A stretch of 64,000 nt of DNA from positions 248,001 to 312,000 of the forward strand of contig NZ_CANKZC010000001.1 of the NCBI RefSeq assembly GCF_947488565.1, read 5' to 3'. The translations under genes were made by a program, and so were the position numbers. This DNA is from an uncultured Psychrobacter sp. (GTDB taxonomy: Bacteria; Pseudomonadota; Gammaproteobacteria; Pseudomonadales; Moraxellaceae). Below the pieces are notes generated by a model, which had not been told where the DNA came from, did not search any database, and saw nothing but the letters and a program-made list of their open reading frames with translations. Below, one piece after another: positions 56,271-64,000 of the stretch. Each line of letters starts with the position of its first letter. The first letter of the stretch is position 1.

Positions 56271-57473
56271 CTATGCCATCTCAGTCACAAGCGCTTCGGT
56301 GTGATGCCGTGCTATCTTATCAATTGCTAAAATATCATCAATATTCGCATTTAGGTCTAATAGTGGTACTTGTATTTCGGTTAATGCTTGCTCGTTAATA
56401 TTGGCAATGTCGGTTAAACGTAATTGTCCCGCTAAGAATGCCGACACGGCAATTTCATTAGCAGCGTTCAAAATTATCGTTGCTTGAGTGCCTGCTTGCA
56501 TAGCTTGACGGGCAAGACGCAGACAGGCGAATTTCTGCAAGTCTGGTTTAATAAACTCCAAACCGCTTAACGCATATAAATCCAAGGGTTGAGAGCCACT
56601 ATTAATCCGTTCAGGGTAGCTTAAAGCATGGGCAATCGGCGTTTTCATATCTGGGCTGCCAAGCTGCGCTAAAAAGCTACCATCGCTATATTCTACCATT
56701 GAGTGAATGATACTTTGTGGATGAATGACCACATTTATCTTACTTTCAGGCAAATCGAATAAATGACAAGCTTCAATCAGCTCAAGCCCTTTATTCATCA
56801 TCGTCGCAGAATCAACTGATATCTTTTGCCCCATCGACCAATTTGGATGTTTGACCGCTTCGGCGATGCTTGCCTGCTGCATATGCTCAAACGACCGCTG
56901 TAAAAATGGTCCACCTGAAGCTGTTAACCAAAGCTTACGTACGCCATGATTTGATTCATGAATGCACGTGTTGTCTTGCTGTATAGCAGTTGGCAAACAT
57001 TGAAAAATGGCATTGTGTTCAGAGTCGATGGGCAACAAAGTAGCATTATGCCTTTTGACCGCTGCAATCATCACTTGCCCTGCCATGACCAGCGCTTCTT
57101 TATTGGCAAGCAAGATACGCTTACCAGCACGTGCAGCCGCTAACGTCGATGGCAGTCCTGCGGCACCAACAATGGCTGCCACCACAGTATCAACTTGTGT
57201 ATCGGTGGCAATGTCTATCAAACCGCTATCACCACTTACCACATCAATAGTTAGACCTGCCTCATTTAAACGCTGAGAAAAACTATCAACATCAGCCGTT
57301 GGCACACAAACACGCCTCGGCTCAAACTGCTGACACAGTGCAAACAACTTATCTAAACGCTGATACCCGGATAAAGCATAGACATCATAGTTTTGTGTAT
57401 GTGCCGCCAAAATTGCTAATGTGCTGTCACCAATAGAGCCCGTTGCGCCAAGTACAGCGATGCGTTGCGTCAT
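56271..57473 (-). CDS. dxr: 1-deoxy-D-xylulose 5-phosphate reductoisomerase
   Basis: Second step of the MEP isoprenoid pathway, feeding UppS and the quinone side chain. NADPH motif AVLGATGSIGDSTL is at the N-terminus. The metal/substrate segments ILLANKEALVMAG, LPIDSEHNAIFQCL, TASGGPF and MNKGLELIEA are intact. The start is taken at the ATG at 57473 (MTQRIAV). The frame extends 18 hydrophobic codons further upstream without a ribosome site. 400 residues, normal. It is 144 bp downstream of cdsA. Confidence 0.96.
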   Translation of the reverse strand: MTQRIAVLGATGSIGDSTLAILAAHTQNYDVYALSGYQRLDKLFALCQQFEPRRVCVPTADVDSFSQRLNEAGLTIDVVSGDSGLIDIATDTQVDTVVAAIVGAAGLPSTLAAARAGKRILLANKEALVMAGQVMIAAVKRHNATLLPIDSEHNAIFQCLPTAIQQDNTCIHESNHGVRKLWLTASGGPFLQRSFEHMQQASIAEAVKHPNWSMGQKISVDSATMMNKGLELIEACHLFDLPESKINVVIHPQSIIHSMVEYSDGSFLAQLGSPDMKTPIAHALSYPERINSGSQPLDLYALSGLEFIKPDLQKFACLRLARQAMQAGTQATIILNAANEIAVSAFLAGQLRLTDIANINEQALTEIQVPLLDLNANIDDILAIDKIARHHTEALVTEMA

Positions 57474-57617
57474 AACTACCAATGCCCATAATATTAATAA
57501 AAAAGTATCGTTAAGAACAAGAACCATCTAGCCAAAATGCCGAATCAGTAAAGGATTGCTACTGACTTTACAAAATTTAGCGTAGACAAATATGCATAGA
57601 GTGAAGTAGATGCAAAT

Positions 57618-58427
57618 TTAGACAATGAGCAATCCCAAATGTTGCAAACTCCAAAACCCGAGGGCAAATATCGGAGTTGCAGATAATAGGGAATCAATAC
57701 GATCTAGAATACCGCCATGACCCGGTAAAATAGTTCCTGAGTCTTTTACCTTGGCACGGCGTTTGAGCATTGACTCAAATAGATCACCCAATACTGAGGC
57801 AAGTATCGTCACAGCTGAGAGCGCGATGAAAGCGATCAATGCCATACCTGTCAATTGCAGCTTAAAGACACTAATAGCGATAACCACCACTAAGCCAGTT
57901 ATCAAGCCGCCAGCTAACCCTTCCATACTCTTATTAGGAGATACGTTGGGTGCCATCTTACGTCGACCAAGCTTGCGTCCCACAAAGTAAGCGCCACTGT
58001 CTGCACACCATACCAATAAGAATACATACATTAGCCACCAAGCCGATAACTGCCATAAATAAAACATTGCAGTAATAGAGGCCGTTAATATCACCACCCC
58101 CATCAGGCTCAGCTTTTTACCATACCAATTTGTGTATGTTGGAAAACTACGAACCCAAGATAATGCCAGCAGCCAGATAACTAAAGACGCCACCCACCAA
58201 AGCACCCATGTGACTTCAAACATCAATGAAACCAAGGTGATGGCCAGCACCATCACAACAAAGACAACAGGCTGACGCCATTTGGGCATCAGCTTCGTCC
58301 ATTCGTGCGCAGCAATAGTGACCCCAATTGCTAATAACGGTGCAAAGAAGATGGGCGTTTGGCTTGCAAACAATGCAATTCCAACAATAATAATTAAAAT
58401 AATTGCTGTTTTAATCCGTTGCCACAT
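57618..58427 (-). CDS. cdsA: Phosphatidate cytidylyltransferase
   Basis: Makes CDP-diacylglycerol from phosphatidate and CTP for all phospholipids. 269 residues with about seven membrane helices. The C-terminal signature SMLKRRAKVKDSGTILPGHGG, followed by ILDRIDSL, is complete, including the conserved Lys-Asp and the Asp pair. It lies between uppS and dxr. AAGG lies about 12 bases before the ATG. Confidence 0.95.
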   Translation of the reverse strand: MWQRIKTAIILIIIVGIALFASQTPIFFAPLLAIGVTIAAHEWTKLMPKWRQPVVFVVMVLAITLVSLMFEVTWVLWWVASLVIWLLALSWVRSFPTYTNWYGKKLSLMGVVILTASITAMFYLWQLSAWWLMYVFLLVWCADSGAYFVGRKLGRRKMAPNVSPNKSMEGLAGGLITGLVVVIAISVFKLQLTGMALIAFIALSAVTILASVLGDLFESMLKRRAKVKDSGTILPGHGGILDRIDSLLSATPIFALGFWSLQHLGLLIV

Positions 58428-58500
58428 ACCAATCAGACCTTATAGTAAAAAGAGACATTTGCTCAATATTGCATTATAGCAGTTAATATAAATGCATGAC

Positions 58501-59256
58501 CTAGTGTGATGCCTGTGTGTCAATTTGTTCGCTGGTTTTGCCAAAACGACGTTGACGTTTGGCAAACTCTGCAATCATGTCTGCAAGCTCATTTGCTGCA
58601 AAATCTGGCCATAATGTTTGGGTAAAGAACAGCTCTGCATAGGCTGATTGCCACAACAAGAAATTGGAAATTCTATATTCACCGCCCGTTCTGATTAACA
58701 TATCTACTGGGGGTGCATCCGCTAATTGAACATATTGGCCAAGCAAATCATTGTTGATGTCTTCAGCACGTAAGTCACCCGCCTCAACTTGTAAAGCCAG
58801 CTGCTTTGCAGCATGTGCAATATCCCATTGACCACCATAACTAATAGCAATCACCAGTGTCATCGCCTCAAAATGAGCTGTCTTAGCTTCTGCGTCGAGC
58901 ATTAAAGTTTGCAAATCATCATCAAGCTGACTACGATCACCTATAAAACGTAACCGAATACGGTACTTATTCATGCGCGGCATTTGCTCATGAATGGTCG
59001 AGGTCAATAGGCGCATGAGTAGTGCCACCTCACTTGGTGGTCGTTGCCAGTTTTCACTCGAAAATGCAAATACTGTCAGTACCTCAATGCCAGTATCTAG
59101 ACAATACTCGACGATAGGGTCTAGTGCATCTTTACCAGCAATATGCCCTTCCCCGCGACCTAAAGCCTTGGCTTTCCCATAACGGTTATTGCCATCCATA
59201 ATGATAGCAATATGACGGGGAACAATAGTAGAACCTAGAGGGGGTAAAGTAGACAT
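58501..59256 (-). CDS. uppS: Undecaprenyl diphosphate synthase
   Basis: Adds eight isopentenyl units to farnesyl diphosphate to make the C55 carrier for wall and LPS sugars. The catalytic Asp is in IAIIMDGNNRYGKAKALGRG. The usual MDGNGRWA reads MDGNNRYG here, a variant I recall from other Moraxellaceae. Other motifs are TVFAFSSENWQRP, ISYGGQWDI and RTGGEYRISNFLLWQSAYAE. 251 residues, normal. It lies between frr and cdsA. The ribosome site is weak. Confidence 0.96.
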   Translation of the reverse strand: MSTLPPLGSTIVPRHIAIIMDGNNRYGKAKALGRGEGHIAGKDALDPIVEYCLDTGIEVLTVFAFSSENWQRPPSEVALLMRLLTSTIHEQMPRMNKYRIRLRFIGDRSQLDDDLQTLMLDAEAKTAHFEAMTLVIAISYGGQWDIAHAAKQLALQVEAGDLRAEDINNDLLGQYVQLADAPPVDMLIRTGGEYRISNFLLWQSAYAELFFTQTLWPDFAANELADMIAEFAKRQRRFGKTSEQIDTQASH

Positions 59257-59408
59257 GGACTATACTGCTTATTATGAAGGTAAATTTATCTGTGACACGG
59301 TTTTGAAAAAACGGTATTGAAACATTGCAAACATCTTGCACTATTGGGTATAAAACATATAGAAATAGGCAGCCAGTAGCAACAGGCTATTGACTACCTA
59401 TTTAATAA

Positions 59409-59431
59409 AACTGTACTAAAAACAGTACGGC
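59409..59431 (-). terminator. Weak terminator-like hairpin just after frr
   Basis: On the minus strand ACTGT and ACAGT pair around TTTTAGT and are followed by TTTTATT, starting right at the frr stop. Read-through into uppS (175 bp away) is plausible. Confidence 0.45.
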
Positions 59432-59986
59432 TTATACAACCATCAATTCAGTCTCTTTAGCATCGAGCTTTTTATCAATCGTTTCAATGAACTTATCGGT
59501 GATTTTTTGAATATCATCGTTCGCGCGGCGCTCATCATCTTCTGAGATCTCTTTTTCTTTTGCCAAGTCTTTGATGTCATTCATCATGTCACGACGGATA
59601 TTGCGAATGGACACACGGCTGTTTTCAGCTTCACCACGTGCAAGCTTTTGCATATCACGGCGTGTCTCTTCAGTCAAAGCTGGCATCGGTACACGAATCA
59701 CATCAGCGCTCATAGGATTTAAACCCAAATCCGCTTCACGAATCGCTTTATCTACTGCTTGTACCATAGTGCGATCAAACGGCTGCACCAGTAGCGTACG
59801 TGAGTCTTCGACATTGACACTGGCGACTTGGTTAAGTGGTGTATCAGCACCGTAGTAGCTGACCATAACGCCTGACAACATACCTGGGTGTGCACGCCCT
59901 GTACGGACTTTACTAAAGGTACTTTCTAGCGCCTCTAATGTCTTTTGCATGCGTGACTCGCCGTCTTGTTTAATCTCTTTAATCAT
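59432..59986 (-). CDS. frr: Ribosome recycling factor
   Basis: Splits post-termination ribosomes together with EF-G. The three-helix-bundle/beta protein has 184 residues. [21 protein letters not shown] and [21 protein letters not shown] are the family signatures. AAGGACA precedes the ATG. It follows pyrH by 126 bp, the standard pyrH-frr order. Confidence 0.97.
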   Translation of the reverse strand: MIKEIKQDGESRMQKTLEALESTFSKVRTGRAHPGMLSGVMVSYYGADTPLNQVASVNVEDSRTLLVQPFDRTMVQAVDKAIREADLGLNPMSADVIRVPMPALTEETRRDMQKLARGEAENSRVSIRNIRRDMMNDIKDLAKEKEISEDDERRANDDIQKITDKFIETIDKKLDAKETELMVV

Positions 59987-60112
59987 TATATGTCCTTACT
60001 TATCGATATCGATAATATGCTATTTTATTACATTATTGTAGGTACATGACCCATTGTACTATTGCCATCTATGGCAGCTGGCTATCAACTGTCTATAGAT
60101 AATTAACTTTGA

Positions 60113-60838
60113 TTAATGATAAACGCGTGTGCCTTCGTTTTCACCCATAACGACATTTAATAGAGCGTTGGGCTTGGTCATATCAAATACTTGTAGCGGT
60201 ACGTTATGCTCACGGCACAGTGCAATAGCGGTCAAATCCATCACGCCAAGCTTTTGCTCCAACACCTCATCAAAGGTTAACCCGTCGTATTTGGTCGCAT
60301 CAGCGTGCAAGCTTGGGTCTTTGTCGTAAACACCATCAACTTTGGTGGCTTTTAGAATCAAGCCTGCTTCAATTTCAATACCGCGCAAACAAGCAGCCGT
60401 GTCTGTCGTAAAGAAGGGATTGCCAGTACCAGCAACAAAAATACAAACTTCACCATTTTTGAGGTAACGAATCGCATTTCGACTACTATAGCTTTCAGTG
60501 ACTTCGCCGATTGGCAATGCTGACATCAAACGTGTCTTAATATTACGGCGCTCAAGCGCATCACGCATCGCAAGGCCATTCATGACCGTTGCCAGCATAC
60601 CCATTTGGTCACCAGTAACGCGGCCAACCAAACCCTCTTTTTGTAGCTGCGCGCCGCGATACAAATTACCGCCGCCCACGACAATACCAACTTGAACCCC
60701 AAGACCACGCAAATGCGCGATAGACAAACTCATCTTATCAAGCACTTCAGTATCAATCCCCATATCTTTGCCACCAGCTAGGGCTTCACCAGATAATTTG
60801 AGCAATATGCGCGAGAAACGAGGGTTTTTGTCAGACAT
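60113..60838 (-). CDS. pyrH: UMP kinase
   Basis: Phosphorylates UMP to UDP and is an essential pyrimidine enzyme. The amino-acid-kinase fold has [39 protein letters not shown] and the metal/ATP loop [14 protein letters not shown]. 241 residues, same as E. coli. AAAGGTG lies 6-12 bases before the ATG. First gene of the conserved block that runs to lpxA; tsf and rpsB, often upstream, are absent and rimO is there instead. Confidence 0.97.
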   Translation of the reverse strand: MSDKNPRFSRILLKLSGEALAGGKDMGIDTEVLDKMSLSIAHLRGLGVQVGIVVGGGNLYRGAQLQKEGLVGRVTGDQMGMLATVMNGLAMRDALERRNIKTRLMSALPIGEVTESYSSRNAIRYLKNGEVCIFVAGTGNPFFTTDTAACLRGIEIEAGLILKATKVDGVYDKDPSLHADATKYDGLTFDEVLEQKLGVMDLTAIALCREHNVPLQVFDMTKPNALLNVVMGENEGTRVYH

Positions 60839-61072
60839 GAGGGCACCTTTTTATCGTTAAATTTATCATTAAATAATGGTTAAAACCAATAGAATTGGAG
60901 CTCAGGTTAGAACTGATAGTCCAAAACAGGCTAGTAGGTCAAATTGCGCTAATTGTAGCAAAAACTACTCACAATTGGGCAATTTTCATCGGTAATCCAT
61001 GCCAGTTTTTATTTTAGTCACTCAGTGGACACCGATGTTCAAAATTCATGCAGCGCTTTTTATAACGTTTAA

Positions 61073-62695
61073 TCAGCCTTGGTAACTGGCAAATAAGTCA
61101 TATTCGCTAGCATCATCGATAGTGACGGTTAAGAATGCCCCGACTTTCACTTTGGCGGTAATATCATCTACATAGACATGACCATCAATCTCTGGTGCAT
61201 CAGCATAACTACGGCAAATTGCAATATTTTCTTCATGATCAATCTCATCAACCAATACCGTTAAAGTCTTACCGACTTTTTCTTGTAGTTTTTGTGCTGA
61301 GATGTCTTGTTGTAATGCCATCAAGCGCTCATAGCGAGATTGTTTAACGTCTTCAGGTACGTGATCAGGCAAATCATTAGCAACCGCGCCTTCTACTTCT
61401 GAATACGTAAAAGCTCCAACGCGATCAAGGCGTGCCTCAACCAGCCAATCAAGCAAGCATTGAAAATCCTCTTCCGTCTCACCAGGGAAGCCGACGACAA
61501 AGGTTGAACGAATGACGATATCGGGACAAATTTCACGCCATGCTTTAATGCGTGCCAAGGTGTTTTCGCTATGCGCTGGACGCTTCATCGCCTTTAGGAT
61601 GCGGTGACTTGCATGTTGAAAAGGTATGTCTAGATAAGGTAATAGTTTTTTCTCACTCATGAGCTCAACGACTTTATCCACGTGTGGATATGGATAAACA
61701 TAATGCAGACGCACCCAGATACCTAAGTCGTTCAATGCTTGGCATAAGTCATAGAATTTTGACTTTAGCGGCATGCCATTCCAAAAGCTGGTTTTATACT
61801 TTAGGTCTAGTCCATAAGCAGACGTGTCTTGCGAGATAATAAGTAACTCTTTTACGCCAGCATTTTTGAGTGCCAGCGCTTCAGTCATCACATTGTCAAT
61901 CGGGCGTGATGCTAAATCGCCGCGCAAGCTTGGAATGATGCAAAAGGTACAGCGGTGATTGCAGCCTTCTGATATTTTTAGATAAGCATAATGGCTTGGG
62001 GTTAACTTGATGCCCGCCTCATCGATTAAATCTATCTTTGGGTCGTAGTTTGCATCAAGACTACGATTTGGCTTCGGTACATGCTGGGAGACCGCTGTAA
62101 TTACTTCATCATAAGCATGTGCACCAGTCACTGCTAGCACTGCTGGGTGCATTTCACGAATCTTTTCAGCTTCCTTACCTAAGCAGCCTGTCACGATGAC
62201 CTTACCGTTTTTGCTGATAGCTTCACCGATTGCATCAAGCGACTCTTGTACCGCTGACTCGATAAAGCCGCAAGTATTGACCACTACTAAGTCTGCGCCG
62301 TCATAGTCACTTGCGACTTGGTAGCCATCGCGACTAAGCTCTGTAATAATACGTTCGCTATCCACTAAGGCCTTTGGGCAACCTAAAGACACAAACCCAA
62401 TCTTTGGCGCACTGGTTACTGGAGCATCAGCAGTCGCATCGCTACTTTGTGCAATGCTGCGGTTTTGATTATGATTGGCCTTATGATGGTAAGGTTGGGC
62501 AGGTGCAGATTCCTGTTCTTGTGGCGATTGCGATTGAGCAGGATTAAACACCGTTGCAGTATCTTTTATCGTTTGTATCTGTTTTGATGAGACATCAGCA
62601 CTTGAAGCGTCTGTGTTCAAATTTAAGTCTGAATTTGAGTTTGGGCTATCGTCTAAAAGCGTAGAACCAGAAGACTGAGTAGAAATATTGGGCAT
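61073..62695 (-). CDS. rimO: Ribosomal protein S12 methylthiotransferase
   Basis: Radical-SAM enzyme that methylthiolates Asp of S12. The N-terminal MTTase domain has [16 protein letters not shown] and [10 protein letters not shown]. The radical-SAM cluster motif is in [17 protein letters not shown], and a C-terminal TRAM domain follows. I start at the ATG at 62695 (MPNIST), about nine bases after AAGG. An ATG 12 codons earlier is possible. The product (~540 residues) has a ~96-residue polar, Ser/Asn/Gln-rich N-terminal extension before the enzyme core, which E. coli RimO (441) lacks. It is divergent from ntrB, with about 140 bp between starts. Confidence 0.95.
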   Translation of the reverse strand: MPNISTQSSGSTLLDDSPNSNSDLNLNTDASSADVSSKQIQTIKDTATVFNPAQSQSPQEQESAPAQPYHHKANHNQNRSIAQSSDATADAPVTSAPKIGFVSLGCPKALVDSERIITELSRDGYQVASDYDGADLVVVNTCGFIESAVQESLDAIGEAISKNGKVIVTGCLGKEAEKIREMHPAVLAVTGAHAYDEVITAVSQHVPKPNRSLDANYDPKIDLIDEAGIKLTPSHYAYLKISEGCNHRCTFCIIPSLRGDLASRPIDNVMTEALALKNAGVKELLIISQDTSAYGLDLKYKTSFWNGMPLKSKFYDLCQALNDLGIWVRLHYVYPYPHVDKVVELMSEKKLLPYLDIPFQHASHRILKAMKRPAHSENTLARIKAWREICPDIVIRSTFVVGFPGETEEDFQCLLDWLVEARLDRVGAFTYSEVEGAVANDLPDHVPEDVKQSRYERLMALQQDISAQKLQEKVGKTLTVLVDEIDHEENIAICRSYADAPEIDGHVYVDDITAKVKVGAFLTVTIDDASEYDLFASYQG

Positions 62696-62834
62696 GGCTA
62701 ACCTTGCTAAAGATAAATTGGCTGGACGCATTGTACGTTTTTTTTATGACAATCACCAGTTTTGCCGCGCTAGAGTATTGATTTATGGTTAAATATTCAC
62801 TTAAATTTGATTTGTGACTAGGCTTCTTATATTT

Positions 62835-64000
62835 ATGGCATTTTCAGTAGCACTTGATGACGCACCAAACTCGGCTTTTATTGTGCAGCATTTATATACC
62901 GCAATCTTATGGGTCAATGATGATCTGACGATTACTTGGCTCAATGGTCAAGCTGAGCAGTTGTTAGCAGTCAGTCGCGAACGGTTATTGGGCCAGTCTA
63001 TATTGACATTATTAGCACCTGAAGAGCTCAAAAAAGGTTTGAGTGACAACGTAGACAACTTTTCAAACAAGTATTCAGACAACCATCTAAAACCTAATAC
63101 TGTAAGGCAAAAACGTCCAACCTCCTCTTTGAGTGAACGCTTTAGTCAAGCGCAAAAATACCAACAACCTTTTATTGATCATGACCATAAAGTAACTTTA
63201 CAACCGAGCAGCGGCGCAGCGGTATCAATCGATTATAGTGTCACACCAGTCACCTATCAGCAGCAAGCTTATTTTATTATTGAGATGTGGGGCAAAGACC
63301 GTCAAAGCCGTATCACAGAAGAACAACGCCAACAGCAACAATATGATGTGGCCCGTCATATGCTGCGTTCAGTCGCCCATGAGGTAAAAAATCCGTTAGC
63401 AGGTATCCGCGGTGCTGCACAATTATTACAACGACAATTTGTCAAATTTAGTGAAAAAAATATTGAAAAAAACCTGCAAAAGACCACTGATAAGTTACGT
63501 AGTTATACCGATATTATTGTCTCAGAGACTGATCGCTTAACCCAGCTCATCGGTCAGCTTCTTGGCTCCAATCAATTGCCAAACTGGCAAGCTGTCAATA
63601 TTCATGAGCCACTAGAGCATGTGCTAACTTTGGTGATGAATCCTTACCCGCAAGTGACTTTAAAACGTGACTATGACTTATCTTTGCCTGAGCTGGACGC
63701 TGACAAAGACCAGTTAATCCAAGTATTTTTAAATCTAATTAATAATGCTTGTGAGGCGATGACAGAGCATTATGCAGCAAATGATTTTGATACTGCTTAT
63801 GCAAAAGCGAATGACACTCAGACAGATAAAGGCTATAAACCGCAATTGCATGTCCAAACGCGTGTGGTTTTTCAGCATACTATTGGCAGCCAGCAACACA
63901 AACAAGTGCTGCAAGTTACTATTACCGATAACGGTGCAGGGATTGATCCAGCACTGATCGGGCAAATATTTTTCCCGATGGTAACCAGCCGTGCAGCAGG
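62835..64000 (+). CDS. glnL: Nitrogen-regulation sensor kinase NtrB (3' end outside window)
   Basis: Sensor/phosphatase partner of NtrC (GlnG), controlled by PII. 388 residues are visible from an ATG at 62835; the frame is open to the right edge. A PAS-like domain (about 20-165, WVNDDLTITWLNGQAEQLL at its start) carries a polar insert after residue 60. The H-box SVAHEVKNPLAGIRGAAQLL has the phosphorylated His182. The N-box INNACEAM is around Asn304 and the first G-box is ITDNGAGIDP. The remaining G-box residues lie past the window. No glnA is visible upstream; rimO is divergent. Confidence 0.93.
   Translation, partial: MAFSVALDDAPNSAFIVQHLYTAILWVNDDLTITWLNGQAEQLLAVSRERLLGQSILTLLAPEELKKGLSDNVDNFSNKYSDNHLKPNTVRQKRPTSSLSERFSQAQKYQQPFIDHDHKVTLQPSSGAAVSIDYSVTPVTYQQQAYFIIEMWGKDRQSRITEEQRQQQQYDVARHMLRSVAHEVKNPLAGIRGAAQLLQRQFVKFSEKNIEKNLQKTTDKLRSYTDIIVSETDRLTQLIGQLLGSNQLPNWQAVNIHEPLEHVLTLVMNPYPQVTLKRDYDLSLPELDADKDQLIQVFLNLINNACEAMTEHYAANDFDTAYAKANDTQTDKGYKPQLHVQTRVVFQHTIGSQQHKQVLQVTITDNGAGIDPALIGQIFFPMVTSRAA

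Overview
The window looks like a chromosomal core region of a Psychrobacter-type gammaproteobacterium (Moraxellaceae). The evidence is the AT-rich intergenic DNA, the gene orders clpS-clpA, tamA-tamB, lptD-surA, amgK-murU and pyrH-frr-uppS-cdsA-dxr-rseP-bamA-lpxD-fabZ-lpxA, and protein details such as the MDGNNR start of UppS. I recognise no transposase, integrase, prophage, CRISPR array, rRNA or tRNA. This is ordinary housekeeping DNA with a few unusual details, not an accessory island.

Layout. 1-10.6 kb, all on the minus strand: a partial ung, clpA and clpS (protein quality control), an unassigned membrane coiled-coil protein, argC, hemE, proB and obg. 11-15.2 kb, minus strand: an NAD-dependent glyceraldehyde-3-phosphate dehydrogenase with an N-terminal extension, a secreted lipocalin and a Nudix/ThiE-like fusion. 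15.4 kb: a tiny hemP gene behind a near-perfect Fur box. 15.8-24.3 kb: tamA-tamB (outer-membrane translocation module). 24.7-34.1 kb, plus strand: an LplT-like MFS carrier, coq7, a secreted TPR protein, a large predicted lipoprotein alpha/beta hydrolase, and the cyanide-insensitive quinol oxidase cioA-cioB with a 38-residue DUF2474-like third gene. 34.2-36.1 kb: murU and amgK (peptidoglycan sugar salvage), divergent from lptD and surA (36.6-41.3 kb). 41.7-49.2 kb: a small conserved-looking protein, a membrane-anchored endonuclease/phosphatase-family protein, asd, a SOUL protein, tgt, and the NSS amino-acid importer metP-metS. 49.4-62.7 kb, minus strand: the long envelope/isoprenoid/translation cluster from pyrH to lpxA, preceded by rimO. 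The right end holds the 5' part of ntrB.

Much of the window serves the cell envelope. LPS acylation (lpxA, lpxD, fabZ), LPS export (lptD), outer-membrane protein assembly (bamA, surA, tamA/tamB, rseP), phospholipid synthesis (cdsA), undecaprenyl phosphate supply (dxr, uppS) and wall recycling (amgK/murU) all lie here. The usual skp/ompH gene is absent between bamA and lpxD.

The observation I rate highest is not a protein gene. Minus strand 42181-42354 looks like a ~170-nt small RNA with a strong intrinsic terminator, four GGA motifs (three in predicted hairpin loops) and a -10-like TACAAT. About 65 bp upstream is an 11/12 match to the GacA box TGTAAG-N6-CTTACA. Together these resemble a GacA-controlled, CsrA/RsmA-sequestering sRNA. 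The neighbouring 83-residue gene has GGA motifs in a leader hairpin and in its ribosome binding site, so it could be a CsrA target.
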